37,088 bases of DNA, taken from NCBI GenBank assembly GCA_022482785.1, contig JAKVON010000018.1, forward strand, positions 1 through 37,088. The letters are read 5' to 3'. The notes under the pieces were generated by a model, which was given only the letters and a program-made list of their open reading frames with translations, had not been told where the DNA came from and did not search any database. Source of the stretch: Atopobiaceae bacterium (GTDB taxonomy: Bacteria; Actinomycetota; Coriobacteriia; Coriobacteriales; Atopobiaceae). The position numbers and the translations under genes were made by a program. Positions 1 through 8,810 of this stretch are shown piece by piece. How positions within the stretch are numbered: the first letter of the stretch is position 1; the number at the start of each line of letters is the position of its first letter.

Positions 1-1358
1 AAGTTCACCGTCTTGCGACCCTGCCCGCGCTCCTCCAGCCAGGCGACCATGGCGTCGACCGCAGGCGAGTGCTTGCCGCCGACAAGGCCGGTGAACTGCC
101 CCGACTGCACGAGGACGCCCTCGTCGGCCATCGCGCGGTCCCAGTCGACGTCGGTGAGCTCGAGCTCGGTGACGTCCTTGAGGCGGGCGTAGAGAGGATC
201 GTCCCTCTCGGCGATGATCGGGGGGATGGGCAGGCCGTACTTGCGGGCGAAGTCGAAGTCGCGCTGGTCGCCGCAGGGAACGGCCATGACGGCGCCGGTG
301 CCGTAGTCCATGAGCACGTAGTCGGCGACCCAGATGGGCACGGGGCGGCCGTTCACGGGGTTGATGGCGAAGCGGCCCGTAGGTGCCCCGTGCTTCTCGC
401 GCTCGGAGCCCTGCCTCTCGACGTTGGTGGCCTTGGCGGCCTCGGCCTGCAGGGCCTTGACCCCCTCCTCGTACTCGGTCCCGGCCACGAGCCCGCCCAC
501 CATGGGATGCTCCGGCGAGAGCAGGAAGAACGAGCAGCCGAAGAGCGTGTCGGGACGGGTCGTGAAGACCGTGAACGTGGTGTCGGACGGCGTCGTCCCG
601 TCCTTCTCGGCCAGGGCGAACACCACCTCGGCCCCCTCCGAGCGGCCGATCCAGTTTCGCTGCATCTGCTTCACGCGCTCGGGCCATCCCTCGAGCTTGT
701 CGAGGTCGTCGAGGAGCTCCTGGGCGTAGTCGGTGATCTTGAGGTACCACTGGTCGAGGTCGCGCTTCTCGGGGATGGAGCCGCAGCGCCAGCAGCGTCC
801 CTCGGTCACCTGCTCGTTCGCGAGCACGGTCTTGCAGGTGGGGCACCAGTTGACGGGCGACTTGTCGCGATAGACCAGGCCGCGCTCCCACATCTTGAGG
901 AATATCCACTGGCCCCAGCGGTAGTAGTCGGGGTCGCACGTCTTCACCATGCGGTCGTAGTCGTAGGAGAAGCCCATGCGCTTCATGGTCGCGACGGCGT
1001 TGTCCATGTTCTCGTAGGTCCAGCGCTTCGCCTGGGTGTTGTGCTTGATGGCGGCGTTCTCGGCAGGGAGGCCGAAGGCGTCGAAGCCCATGGGATGCAG
1101 CACGTCGAAGCCGCGCATGCGGGCCTGGCGCGCCATGGCGTCGCCGATCGAGTAGTTGCGGGCGTGTCCCATGTGGAGGTCGCCCGAGGGATACGGGAAC
1201 ATCTCGAGGACGTACTTCTTGGGCTTGCCGGGGTCCTCGTCGGTCTTGTAGAGCCCCTCCCTCTCCCAGACGGCCTGCCACTTGGTCTCGATCGCCTGGG
1301 CGTCATAGGCCGGGTATGCGGGGCCGTCGCCCCTCTTTTCGTTGCTGTCGGCTGTCAC
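1..1358 (-). CDS. leuS: Leucyl-tRNA synthetase, N-terminal 452 residues (C-terminus outside window)
   Basis: Class I aminoacyl-tRNA synthetase that charges tRNA-Leu with leucine in the cytoplasm. The visible part holds the HIGH signature as HMGH within PYPSGDLHMGHARNY, a zinc-binding insert with two Cys pairs (CPTC and CWRC), and the CP1 editing domain with TTRPDTLFG, which removes mischarged amino acids. The KMSKS loop and anticodon-binding domain lie beyond the left edge. I chose the GTG start at 1358 because GAAGGGAAG lies just upstream at a normal distance and the protein begins right before conserved sequence; a nearby ATG is in another frame. The gene lies 79 bases downstream of guaB on the same strand and may be cotranscribed with it. 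I see no T-box in that gap, unlike ileS further right. The identification is certain; only the truncation limits it. Confidence 0.97.
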   Translation of the reverse strand, partial: MTADSNEKRGDGPAYPAYDAQAIETKWQAVWEREGLYKTDEDPGKPKKYVLEMFPYPSGDLHMGHARNYSIGDAMARQARMRGFDVLHPMGFDAFGLPAENAAIKHNTQAKRWTYENMDNAVATMKRMGFSYDYDRMVKTCDPDYYRWGQWIFLKMWERGLVYRDKSPVNWCPTCKTVLANEQVTEGRCWRCGSIPEKRDLDQWYLKITDYAQELLDDLDKLEGWPERVKQMQRNWIGRSEGAEVVFALAEKDGTTPSDTTFTVFTTRPDTLFGCSFFLLSPEHPMVGGLVAGTEYEEGVKALQAEAAKATNVERQGSEREKHGAPTGRFAINPVNGRPVPIWVADYVLMDYGTGAVMAVPCGDQRDFDFARKYGLPIPPIIAERDDPLYARLKDVTELELTDVDWDRAMADEGVLVQSGQFTGLVGGKHSPAVDAMVAWLEERGQGRKTVN

Positions 1359-1437
1359 GGATGCTTCCCTTCATGGATGCCGCCACCTCGCGAACACGCA
1401 CGCGCGGCGGCGGCGGAACCTGCTTCTGGATGGGCGG

Positions 1438-2958
1438 CTACGAGCGGAAGTTGACGTTGACCTGCTGGTTGGCGTCCTTGAGGACCACGTCGTGGGCCCC
1501 TCCCTCGACGAGGGAGGTCGCGCTCACGAGCGTGAGCTTCGCCTTCTGGCGGAGCTCCGGGAGGTTCACCGCACCGCAGTTGCACATCGTGTGGCGAACC
1601 TTGAGCAGGGAGTTCTCGACGTTGTCCTTGAGTGGGCCCGCGTAGGGAACGTAGGAGTCGACGCCCTCCTCGAAGGAGAGCTTCTTGTCCCCGCCCAGGT
1701 CGTAGCGGGCCCAGTTGCGCGCACGCGAGGAACCCTCGCCCCAGTACTCCTTCATGTAGGACCCGTTCACGTTCACGCGGTTGGTCGGGCTCTCGTCGAA
1801 GCGCGCGAAGTAGCGCCCGAGCATGAGGAAGTCGGCCCCCATGGCCAGCGCGAGCGTCATGTGGTAGTCGTAGACGATGCCGCCGTCAGAGCAGACCGGC
1901 ACGTAGACGCCCGTCTCCTCGAAGTACTCGTCGCGGGCGCGGCAGACGTCGATGAGGGCGGACGCCTGCCCGCGGCCGATGCCCTTCTGCTCGCGGGTGA
2001 TGCAGATCGACCCGCCGCCGATGCCGACCTTGACGAAGTCGGCGCCGCAGCTCGCCAGGAAGCGGAAGCCCTCGGCGTCGACCACGTTGCCGGCGCCCAC
2101 GCGGACCTTCTCGCCGTACTCCTTGCGGATCCAGTCGATTGTGAGCTTCTGCCACTCGGAGAAGCCCTCGGAGGAGTCGATGCACAGGACGTCGGCACCG
2201 GCATCGACCAGCGCGGGGACGCGCTCGGCGTAGTCGCGGGTGTTGATGCCTGCGCCCACCATGTAGCGCTTGCTCGCGTCGAGAAGCTCGTCGGGGTTCG
2301 ACTTGTGCGAGTCGTAGTCCTTGCGGAAGACCAGCGAGACGAGGCGCTGGTCGGCGTCGACGATGGGAAGCTGGTTGAGCTTGTTCTCCCAGATGATGTC
2401 GTTTGCCTGGCTGAGCGTGTCGTCGGCCGAGCCCACGACCAGCTTGGAGAACGGGGTCATGAAGTCCTTCACGAGGGTCGAGGGATCGTCGCGCGAGGGC
2501 CGGTAGTCGCGGGAGGTGACGATGCCGAGCAGGCGGCCGTGCGGGGTGCCGTCGTCGGTGACGGGCATGGCGGAATGGCCCGTGCGCCCCTTGAGCTCCA
2601 TGACCTCGCCCAGGGTCGTGGTCGGCTTGAGGGTCGAGTCGCTCTGGACGAAGCCCGCCTTGTAGCTCTTGACGGCACGCACCATCTCGGCCTCGCTCTC
2701 GGGCGTCTGGGACCCGTAGATGAACGAGAGGCCGCCCTGCTGCGCGAGCGCGATGGCGAGGCGCGGGCCCGAGACCGCCTGCATGATCGACGAGACCATG
2801 GGGATGTTGAGCTTGATCTGCGACTCCTCGCCCTTGCGGAAGCGGACGAGCGGCGTCTCGAGCCTCACGTTGGCGGGCACGCAGTCGGCCGAGGAATACC
2901 CCGGGACCAGCAGATACTCGGAAAAGGTATGGGACTCTCCATCAAAGAACGACGCCAT
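1438..2958 (-). CDS. guaB: IMP dehydrogenase with CBS domain pair
   Basis: Oxidises IMP to XMP with NAD+, the committed step of GMP synthesis. The 506-residue protein has the usual layout: the first part of the TIM barrel, a CBS pair at about residues 100-220 ([21 protein letters not shown]), then the rest of the barrel. The catalytic cysteine is Cys319 in [18 protein letters not shown]. The flap region reads [11 protein letters not shown] and keeps an Arg-Tyr pair. The loop differs from the common bacterial form (GPGSICTTR...), so this is a divergent IMPDH branch; the CBS pair and full length argue against GMP reductase. The ATG at 2958 is preceded by AAGGAG at good spacing; an upstream in-frame start would add ten residues without a site. 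A promoter-like TACAAT lies about 50 bases upstream. Confidence 0.93.
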   Translation of the reverse strand: MASFFDGESHTFSEYLLVPGYSSADCVPANVRLETPLVRFRKGEESQIKLNIPMVSSIMQAVSGPRLAIALAQQGGLSFIYGSQTPESEAEMVRAVKSYKAGFVQSDSTLKPTTTLGEVMELKGRTGHSAMPVTDDGTPHGRLLGIVTSRDYRPSRDDPSTLVKDFMTPFSKLVVGSADDTLSQANDIIWENKLNQLPIVDADQRLVSLVFRKDYDSHKSNPDELLDASKRYMVGAGINTRDYAERVPALVDAGADVLCIDSSEGFSEWQKLTIDWIRKEYGEKVRVGAGNVVDAEGFRFLASCGADFVKVGIGGGSICITREQKGIGRGQASALIDVCRARDEYFEETGVYVPVCSDGGIVYDYHMTLALAMGADFLMLGRYFARFDESPTNRVNVNGSYMKEYWGEGSSRARNWARYDLGGDKKLSFEEGVDSYVPYAGPLKDNVENSLLKVRHTMCNCGAVNLPELRQKAKLTLVSATSLVEGGAHDVVLKDANQQVNVNFRS

Positions 2959-3006
2959 GCTGTGCTCCTTAGGAATATGTCGACGCAACTGCGGTTAGCG
3001 AGGCAG

Positions 3007-3012
3007 ATTGTA
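3007..3012 (-). promoter_or_regulatory. Possible guaB -10 element
   Basis: Read on the minus strand this is TACAAT, five of six matches to the -10 consensus, about 50 bases upstream of the guaB start and downstream of the glycosyltransferase stop. I find no convincing -35 at 16-18 bases. A short GC hairpin (GGGGC, TGCGC loop, GCCCC) sits just upstream but has no U tract, so it is not a clear terminator for the preceding operon. Confidence 0.3.
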
Positions 3013-3050
3013 ACGCATTGGGGCGCGCAGCCCCTGGCGCGGAGCGACGG

Positions 3051-4379
3051 CTAGGCCTCGTCCGCGGCCGTCTGCGCCTGCCTCTCGTCCTCGCCCTCGG
3101 CCATCACGTCGTCGAGCGTGACCGAGATGGTGTGCTTCGTCGGGATCCACTCGACGCGCTTGAACAGCGCCGCGACGGCGATCGGGACGTAGCTCATCAT
3201 GAAGACGGGGAAGGTGAAGATGTTCGTGATGACGCGGCGCTCGTTGTTCGAGTGGATGTGCTCGCGCTCGGAGACGGTCGTTATGATCGCGAGGAGCAGG
3301 AACACGACGTACATCGAGCCGAAGGTCATGATGAGCGAGCCGACGCACATGGCCAGCTCGCTGCCGGTCGCCAGGTACCCGCTCGAGAGCCCGCCGACGA
3401 TCAGGTAGACGGCGTTCACGAAGAACGAGATGATCGTGAGGATCATGCCGGGCGCGATGGTCATGAGCATGTCGTACGAGACGAACTGCCCCTTGCCGAT
3501 GCCGTGGAGCAGGTCTCGCACGTACGAGAAGAATACCTGGTAGAAGCCCTTTGTCCAGCGCATGCGCTGATCCCAGGAGGCCTTGAAGGTGATGGGCTGC
3601 TCGTCGTAGAACTCGGCGGGGGCATAGCCGATCTGGATGTTGTGCGCGGCGCAGAAGGTGGAGAACTGGATGTCCTCGGTGAGCGTGTGGAAGTCCCAGC
3701 CGTGCATGCCCCGCACGATGCGCGAGGAGACGAGCCAGCCGGAGCCGGAGATGGCGCAGCCCGTGCCATACATCATGCGCGCGTTGTTGAGGAACTTGGC
3801 CTCGCGGATGAACCAGAGCGCACAGGCCGCGGAGACCCAGCTGGAGTCGAAGTTCTTCGAGTTGCGATAGCTCGTGCAGACGAGATAGCCCATGTCGAAG
3901 GCGTCGTTCATGATGTCGGTGTAGTCGGGCGAGACGATGTTGTCCGCATCGAAGACGAAGAATGCCTCGTACTTGCCGGGATACTCGTTGAGGATGCGGT
4001 TGAAGCCGTAGTCCATGACCCAGCTCTTGCCCTTGCGGGCGAGGTCGTTGCGCTCGTAGACGATGGCGCCGGCCTGGAGGGCGTTCCTGGCGGTCTTGTC
4101 GTTGCAGGCATCCGCCACGACGAACACGTCGATGAGGTCGGCCGGGTAGTTCTGCGCCTTGATGGAGCGGACGAGGTTGCCGATGACGGCCTCCTCGTTG
4201 TGCGCGGCGATGAAGTACGCGTAGCGGTGCTTCTTCTTGGCCTTCGGCAGGACGACGGAGCCGCGCCTCCACACCTTGACGATGTAGACGAACTGGTAGA
4301 AGAAGGCGACGGTGAAGAAGAGCCACACCAGGAAGTTGAAGATCACGATAGGAGTGAGCTGCAGGTCTCCCAATGTCAC
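3051..4379 (-). CDS. Membrane family-2 glycosyltransferase, cellulose-synthase-like
   Basis: A 442-residue inner-membrane enzyme expected to transfer sugar from a nucleotide-sugar donor to a lipid or growing glycan. One N-terminal membrane segment (about 11-35) precedes the GT-A domain. Motifs in order are FIAAHNEE (56-63), the metal-binding DAD at 144-146 in FVFDADN, a TED triad at 234-236 as the likely catalytic acid, and QRMRW at 271-275, the (Q/R)xxRW motif of processive GT2 enzymes. Three C-terminal membrane helices follow (about 303-329, 342-369, 384-406), then an acidic tail. The GTG start at 4379 shares GTGA with the rluD stop and has GAGGAG upstream, so it is probably translationally coupled. 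The acceptor cannot be read from sequence; a glycolipid or wall polysaccharide is a guess. The much longer open frame reaching 6392 is read-through of noncoding phase. Confidence 0.88.
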   Translation of the reverse strand: MTLGDLQLTPIVIFNFLVWLFFTVAFFYQFVYIVKVWRRGSVVLPKAKKKHRYAYFIAAHNEEAVIGNLVRSIKAQNYPADLIDVFVVADACNDKTARNALQAGAIVYERNDLARKGKSWVMDYGFNRILNEYPGKYEAFFVFDADNIVSPDYTDIMNDAFDMGYLVCTSYRNSKNFDSSWVSAACALWFIREAKFLNNARMMYGTGCAISGSGWLVSSRIVRGMHGWDFHTLTEDIQFSTFCAAHNIQIGYAPAEFYDEQPITFKASWDQRMRWTKGFYQVFFSYVRDLLHGIGKGQFVSYDMLMTIAPGMILTIISFFVNAVYLIVGGLSSGYLATGSELAMCVGSLIMTFGSMYVVFLLLAIITTVSEREHIHSNNERRVITNIFTFPVFMMSYVPIAVAALFKRVEWIPTKHTISVTLDDVMAEGEDERQAQTAADEA

Positions 4380-5428
4380 GAGTTGCTCCTCGAGTCTTTG
4401 CCCCGGTTGTCCCCGGGCTTCCCGACGCCGAGCTGGGAGACTATGCGCTCCCCGGCCGACGTGCGTCCCATCGATGACGTCGAGATTGATTCTAGCGCAT
4501 GGCGCAGGTCGTCGGGCAGCGTGTCGCGCAACTCGACGAGCTCTCCGGTCATCGGGTGGACGAACCTGATGCTCCACGAATGGAGGAACTGGCGCGTGAG
4601 CCCGAGGTTCGCGCGCTCGTCGCCGCGGCCGTAGAGGGCGTCCCCCACGACGGGGTGGCCGATGTGGCGCATGTGGACGCGGATCTGGTGGGTCCGTCCC
4701 GTGTAGAGGTGGCACTCCAGGAGGCAGTAGCCCTCGTCGCGGAGGCCCGCCTCGAAGCGCTCGAGCGTCGTGAAGGTGGTGATGGCCGCACGGGCGGCGG
4801 GATCGTCGGAGACGGCCATCCTGAGGCGATCGCGCGTGCTCCTGGCGATGCCCGTCTCGATCGTCCCCTCGTCCGGCGCCACGTAGCCCTGCACGAGGGT
4901 CACGTAGCGGCGGTCGAGGGTGCGCAGGCGGATGAGGTCCTGGAGGGCCTTCTGGGCCTCGTCGGTCTTGGCCGCCACCATGAGCCCGCTCGTGTCCATG
5001 TCGAGGCGATGGACGATGCCCGGCCGGTCGTCGCCCTGGAGATGGCCGAGGTGCCCCGCGCCGCAGTGGGCGACGAGGGCGTTGGCGAGCGTGTCGTCGA
5101 CGTGGCCGGGGCTGGGATGGCAGACGAGCCCCGGCTGCTTGGAGAGCACGATGAGGTAGTCGTCCTCGTAGCGGATGTCGAGCGGGATGTCCGTGGGAGG
5201 GAGCTCGCCCGGCTGCGGGCGAGCCTCGGGGAGGTCGACCTGGATGCGGTCGCCGAGGGCGACCCTCTCGGCCTTGCTCCTCGCCGGGGTGCCGTTCATG
5301 CGCACCGAGCCCTCCTCGACGAGGCGCGCGCAGGCGCTCCTGGAAGGGAGGGCCGGCTGGGAGGAGAGGAACGAGTCGAGCCGCATGCCCTCCCCCTCGA
5401 TGCCGACCATGACGTTGTAGGGCGGCAT
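4376..5428 (-). CDS. rluD: RluA/RluD-family 23S rRNA pseudouridine synthase
   Basis: Converts uridines to pseudouridine, probably in 23S rRNA. An N-terminal S4 RNA-binding domain (about residues 14-70, beginning GMRLDSFLSS) precedes the catalytic domain with HRLDMDTSGL at 140-149; Asp143 is the expected nucleophile. TGRTHQIRVH and HPVVGDALYG are further family motifs. The 350-residue length exceeds the usual 300-330 because of a hydrophilic C-terminal tail of about 30 residues rich in Ser, Arg and Gly. The ATG at 5428 is three bases past the lspA stop, and an internal ATG six codons later has no site. The lspA-rluD order matches lspA-ylyB of B. subtilis. The target position (RluD-type versus RluB/C-type) is not certain. 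Confidence 0.92.
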   Translation of the reverse strand: MPPYNVMVGIEGEGMRLDSFLSSQPALPSRSACARLVEEGSVRMNGTPARSKAERVALGDRIQVDLPEARPQPGELPPTDIPLDIRYEDDYLIVLSKQPGLVCHPSPGHVDDTLANALVAHCGAGHLGHLQGDDRPGIVHRLDMDTSGLMVAAKTDEAQKALQDLIRLRTLDRRYVTLVQGYVAPDEGTIETGIARSTRDRLRMAVSDDPAARAAITTFTTLERFEAGLRDEGYCLLECHLYTGRTHQIRVHMRHIGHPVVGDALYGRGDERANLGLTRQFLHSWSIRFVHPMTGELVELRDTLPDDLRHALESISTSSMGRTSAGERIVSQLGVGKPGDNRGKDSRSNS

Positions 5429-5431
5429 GCC

Positions 5432-5935
5432 TCAGGCCTCGCCCGCCTCGCCGCCGTCCGCACGAGACGAGCGCAGGTAGGCCACGAACGACACGACGAC
5501 CCCGCAGGTCACGAAGATGTCGGCCACGTTGAAGACGGGAAAGCTCACGAACGAGGTCGCGAGGAAGTCGGTGACGTGCCCGAGGAGGATCCGGTCGAGC
5601 ATGTTGCCGATGCCGCCGCCGGCCACGCAGGCGAGGGAGACCGTGATCGGCCATCCCGCGTCCGGCGTCTGGGCGACGTAGTAGAGCGCCACGCCCGCGA
5701 TCGCGAGGGCGAGCAGCGCGAAGACGGCCGAGCCGCCCTGCCCGATGGAGAAGGCGGCGCCGGTGTTCTGGACGAGCCTCAGGTCGATGACGCCGGGAAC
5801 GAGTGCCCTGACGGTGCCGTCCGCCAGCAGGGCGCGCGCCGACGCCTTCGTGAGCTGGTCGAGGACGACGACAGCCACGGACACCGCGGCGAAGGCGGCC
5901 ACGTGGAGGGTGCGCGCGGGTGCCATGCGAGGCAT
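5432..5935 (-). CDS. lspA: Prolipoprotein signal peptidase (signal peptidase II)
   Basis: Inner-membrane aspartyl protease that cleaves the signal peptide of diacylated prolipoproteins. The 167-residue protein has four hydrophobic segments (about 11-27, 68-88, 95-112, 137-155) and the catalytic aspartates Asp114 in NMLDR and Asp139 in FNVADIF. VQNTGAAFS at about 55-63 is another family motif. The ATG at 5935 lies 2 bases after the ileS stop. The longer open frame upstream overlaps ileS and is not coding. An acidic tail (GGEAGEA) ends the protein. It is the second gene of the T-box-led ileS operon, so lipoprotein maturation here may respond to Ile-tRNA charging. lspA next to ileS is common in bacteria. 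Confidence 0.95.
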   Translation of the reverse strand: MPRMAPARTLHVAAFAAVSVAVVVLDQLTKASARALLADGTVRALVPGVIDLRLVQNTGAAFSIGQGGSAVFALLALAIAGVALYYVAQTPDAGWPITVSLACVAGGGIGNMLDRILLGHVTDFLATSFVSFPVFNVADIFVTCGVVVSFVAYLRSSRADGGEAGEA

Positions 5936-5937
5936 GC

Positions 5938-8745
5938 CTACTCCCCCGCCTGGGTCGCGACGGCATCGTGGCAGCGCCCGCACAGGCCGTCGTCGCCCAG
6001 CTCGCGCCAGTTCCAGCAACGCGGGCAGCGCTCGCCTGCGGCAGGCAGGACCTCGCAGGAGACCTCGTCGCCCGAGGACAGCTCGACCTCGGAGCAGACG
6101 AGGGGCTCGGCCAGGTCGCACCCGTCGTCGCCGGCGAGCAGCGCCAGGAGGTCGGCGGGAACGGAGACGCGGGCGCGCACGGCCTGGGTGGTCTTCTCGG
6201 AGACCACGCCCTGGGCCAGGGCGTCCTCGTAGGTCTTGGTGAAGCAGGCGCGGACCTCGAGCAGGGCCTCGTAGACGGGAAGGAGCGTCTCGTAGGCGGC
6301 CTTGTCCATAGGGGCCTCGTACCATCCGAGGAGGGCCGCGAAGCGCTGGCCCTCGCGCATCGACTCGGGCAGGTAGGACAGCACCTCGTCACAGGTGTAG
6401 GCGAGGATGGGCTGCAGGTCGTGGAGGAGCATGGACAGGATCTGGGCCCAGACCGTCTGCGCGGAGCGCCGGGCGTGGGAGTCGGTGCCGCCGCAGTACA
6501 TGCGGTCCTTCGTCGCGTTCAGGTAGCCGTTCGAGAGCTCGGTGATCACGTAGTCGTAGAGCGTCCGGTAGACGACGTTGAAGCGGTACGAGGCGTAGGC
6601 CTCGGAGACGGCGTCGTGCACCTGGCACATCCGCGCCAGGACGAGGCGGTCGTAGGGCTCGAGCTCGCCTGTGGGGACGGCCTGGGTCGCCGGGTCGAAC
6701 TGGCCCTCGACCTCGCCGAGCAGGAAGCGGAAGGTGTTGCGGAAGCGACGGTAGGCGTCGCCCACGTGGTCGAGGATGTCCTGGTCGATGGCCACGTCGG
6801 TGGAGGTGTCCGTCGAGGCGACCCAGAGGCGGATGACGTCCGCGCCCCGGCTCGCGCACACCTCGTTGGGATCGATCACGTTGCCGAGCGACTTGGACAT
6901 CTTGCGGCCCTTGCCGTCGAGCGTGAAGCCCTGGGAGACGACGGCCTTGTAGGGGGCGCAGCCATAGGCGCCGATGCTCGTGAGCAGCGAGCTCTGGAAC
7001 CAGCCGCGATGCTGGTCGGATCCCTCGAGGTACATGTCGGCCGGGAAGCGCAGCTGCGGGCGGTTCTTGACGACGGCCGTGTGCGAGACGCCCGAGTCCC
7101 ACCAGACGTCGAGGATGTCACGGCCGGCCTTGAGGTGGTGCCCGCCGCACTTTGGGCAGACGCACGCGTCGCCCAGGTAGCTCGCGGGGTCATCGGTGAA
7201 CCAGGCATCGGAGCCCTTGCTCCGGAAGAGCGCGATCACGGCGTCGAGCGTGTCGTCGTTGATGACGGTCTCGCCGCAGTCCTCGCAGGTGAACGCCGGG
7301 ATGGGAACGCCCCAGGCACGCTGGCGCGAGATGCACCAGTCCGGCCTGCCCTCCACCATCGAGCCGATGCGCTTGGAGGCATGCGCCGGATACCAGGTCA
7401 CGTCGTTCCTGATGGCGTCGAGCGCCTGGCCGCGCAGGCCCGTCTTGTCCATCGAGACGAACCACTGGCTCGTGGCGCGGAAGATCACGGGGTTCTTGCA
7501 GCGCCAGCAGTGCGGGTAGGAGTGCGAGATGTCGAGCTTGGCAACGAGCGTGCCGCGCTCGCGCAGGAAGTCGATGACGTGGGGGTTGGCCTCGTCGGTG
7601 TCCATGCCCGAGAAGGGGCCTCCCGTTCCGATGCCCTCGCCCACGTAGAAGCGGCCGTCGTCGTCGACGGGCATGACCAGCTCCAGGCCGAACCTGAGGC
7701 CGGCGTTGTAGTCGTCGACGCCATGGCCGGGGGCCGTGTGCACCACGCCGGTGCCGTCGTCGAGGCTCACGTAGTCGGCGGTGATGAACCGGCCCTCGAA
7801 GTCGTCGAAGATGGGCTGCACGTAGGTGTTGCCCACGAGCTCGGTGCCCGTGGCGCGCCAGGCCCTCCCGTCGGCTTCGACGAGCCGGCAGTCCCATCCA
7901 GCGATGCCGCAGACCTTCTCGGCCAGGGCCTCGGCCATGATCTCGGCGCGACCGTCGTGGAGCACCGCCACGTAGTCGAAGTCGGGACCGAGGATGACGC
8001 CGGTGTCCGCAGGCATCGTCCAGGGGGTCGTGGTCCAGACCACGACGTCGACCCTCCCCGCATAGGCCTCGAGGCCCGCCGGAACGCTCGTGAGCGCGAA
8101 GCGCACGTAGATGGAGGGGCTGGTCTCGTCGGAATACTCGATCTCCGCCTCGGCGAGGGCGGTGTGGCAGTGCTTGCACCAATGCACGGGCTTGCGGCCG
8201 CGGTAGATGGCGCCCTTGTCGAAGATCTTCTTGAAGATCTCGATGTCGGCGGCATCGTAGTCGTTCACGAAGGTGAGGTAGGGATGGTCCCAGTCGCCGA
8301 GCACGCCCAGGCGCTTAAAGCCCTCGCGCTGGGTGTCGACGTTCTCGACGGCGACCTTGCGGCAGATGCCGCGGACGGTCTCGGTGGGGAGGGAGTTGAA
8401 CTTCTCGGTGCCGAGGGTCTCCTCGACCTTGTGCTCGATGGGCTGGCCGTGGCAGTCCCAGCCCGGCACGTAGGGAACCTCGCGGCCCTGCATGATCCAG
8501 TAGCGGTTGATGATGTCCTTCGAGATCTTGTTCTGGGCGTGCCCGATGTGGATGGGGCCGTTGGCGTAGGGAGGCCCGTCGTGGAGGACGAAGAGGTCGT
8601 GTCCCTCGTTCTTCTTGAGGGCGAGCCCGTAGACGTCGGCGTCCTCCCAGGCCTTCAGGCGCTCCGGCTCCCTCTGGGAGAGGCTCGCCCGCATGGGGAA
8701 GGCCGTCTTCGGGAGGTTCATCGTCTTCTTGTACTCGTTCGCCAT
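5938..8745 (-). CDS. ileS: Isoleucyl-tRNA synthetase
   Basis: Charges tRNA-Ile with isoleucine. The 935-residue protein has the class I HIGH motif at 66-69 (NGPIHIGHA), the editing domain (WTTTPWTMPADTG), the KMSKS loop as GRKMSKSLGN at about 611-620, and a C-terminal zinc finger (CPRCWNW followed by CGRC) as in bacterial-type IleRS. A second Cys cluster (CEDC, CPKC) lies in the middle. The ATG at 8745 has AAAGGGAAG upstream. It is the first gene of the ileS-lspA-rluD-GT2 operon and is preceded by a transcriptional T-box with an Ile specifier. Length and motifs are typical, so I see nothing broken. Confidence 0.98.
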   Translation of the reverse strand: MANEYKKTMNLPKTAFPMRASLSQREPERLKAWEDADVYGLALKKNEGHDLFVLHDGPPYANGPIHIGHAQNKISKDIINRYWIMQGREVPYVPGWDCHGQPIEHKVEETLGTEKFNSLPTETVRGICRKVAVENVDTQREGFKRLGVLGDWDHPYLTFVNDYDAADIEIFKKIFDKGAIYRGRKPVHWCKHCHTALAEAEIEYSDETSPSIYVRFALTSVPAGLEAYAGRVDVVVWTTTPWTMPADTGVILGPDFDYVAVLHDGRAEIMAEALAEKVCGIAGWDCRLVEADGRAWRATGTELVGNTYVQPIFDDFEGRFITADYVSLDDGTGVVHTAPGHGVDDYNAGLRFGLELVMPVDDDGRFYVGEGIGTGGPFSGMDTDEANPHVIDFLRERGTLVAKLDISHSYPHCWRCKNPVIFRATSQWFVSMDKTGLRGQALDAIRNDVTWYPAHASKRIGSMVEGRPDWCISRQRAWGVPIPAFTCEDCGETVINDDTLDAVIALFRSKGSDAWFTDDPASYLGDACVCPKCGGHHLKAGRDILDVWWDSGVSHTAVVKNRPQLRFPADMYLEGSDQHRGWFQSSLLTSIGAYGCAPYKAVVSQGFTLDGKGRKMSKSLGNVIDPNEVCASRGADVIRLWVASTDTSTDVAIDQDILDHVGDAYRRFRNTFRFLLGEVEGQFDPATQAVPTGELEPYDRLVLARMCQVHDAVSEAYASYRFNVVYRTLYDYVITELSNGYLNATKDRMYCGGTDSHARRSAQTVWAQILSMLLHDLQPILAYTCDEVLSYLPESMREGQRFAALLGWYEAPMDKAAYETLLPVYEALLEVRACFTKTYEDALAQGVVSEKTTQAVRARVSVPADLLALLAGDDGCDLAEPLVCSEVELSSGDEVSCEVLPAAGERCPRCWNWRELGDDGLCGRCHDAVATQAGE

Positions 8746-8771
8746 CGCGCTTCCCTTTCGCCCGGGACGTC

Positions 8772-8810
8772 AAAAAAGACGCCCGTCCCTGTCTGCTGGG
8801 ACGAAGCGCC
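8772..8810 (-). terminator. T-box attenuator (intrinsic terminator) before ileS
   Basis: On the minus strand GGCGC-TT-CGTCCC pairs with GGGACG-G-GCGTC across the loop AGCAGACA, and six T residues follow directly. The 5' arm reuses the CGCTT and CCC bases needed by the T-box antiterminator, so the two folds are mutually exclusive. This makes the riboswitch transcriptional, unlike the translational T-boxes reported for ileS in many other actinobacteria. Confidence 0.9.

Noticed and set aside
1359..1437. A T-box or other leader before leuS
   Set aside because: The 79-base gap is too short for a T-box and contains no GGGTGG element or specifier.
69..1454. Long plus-strand open frame opposite leuS
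   Set aside because: It mirrors leuS; the minus strand has all leuS motifs, and the plus-strand translation is Val/Leu/Gly/His-rich with no family features.
3051..6392. A single 1,113-residue minus-strand protein including the glycosyltransferase
   Set aside because: The upstream two thirds is low-complexity Arg/Pro-rich out-of-frame translation of rluD, lspA and ileS; the real gene starts at GTG 4379.
8772..8810. Hairpin with T run as the terminator of the CotH-type gene
   Set aside because: It lies about 370 bases past that gene and shares its 5' arm with the T-box antiterminator, so it is the ileS attenuator.
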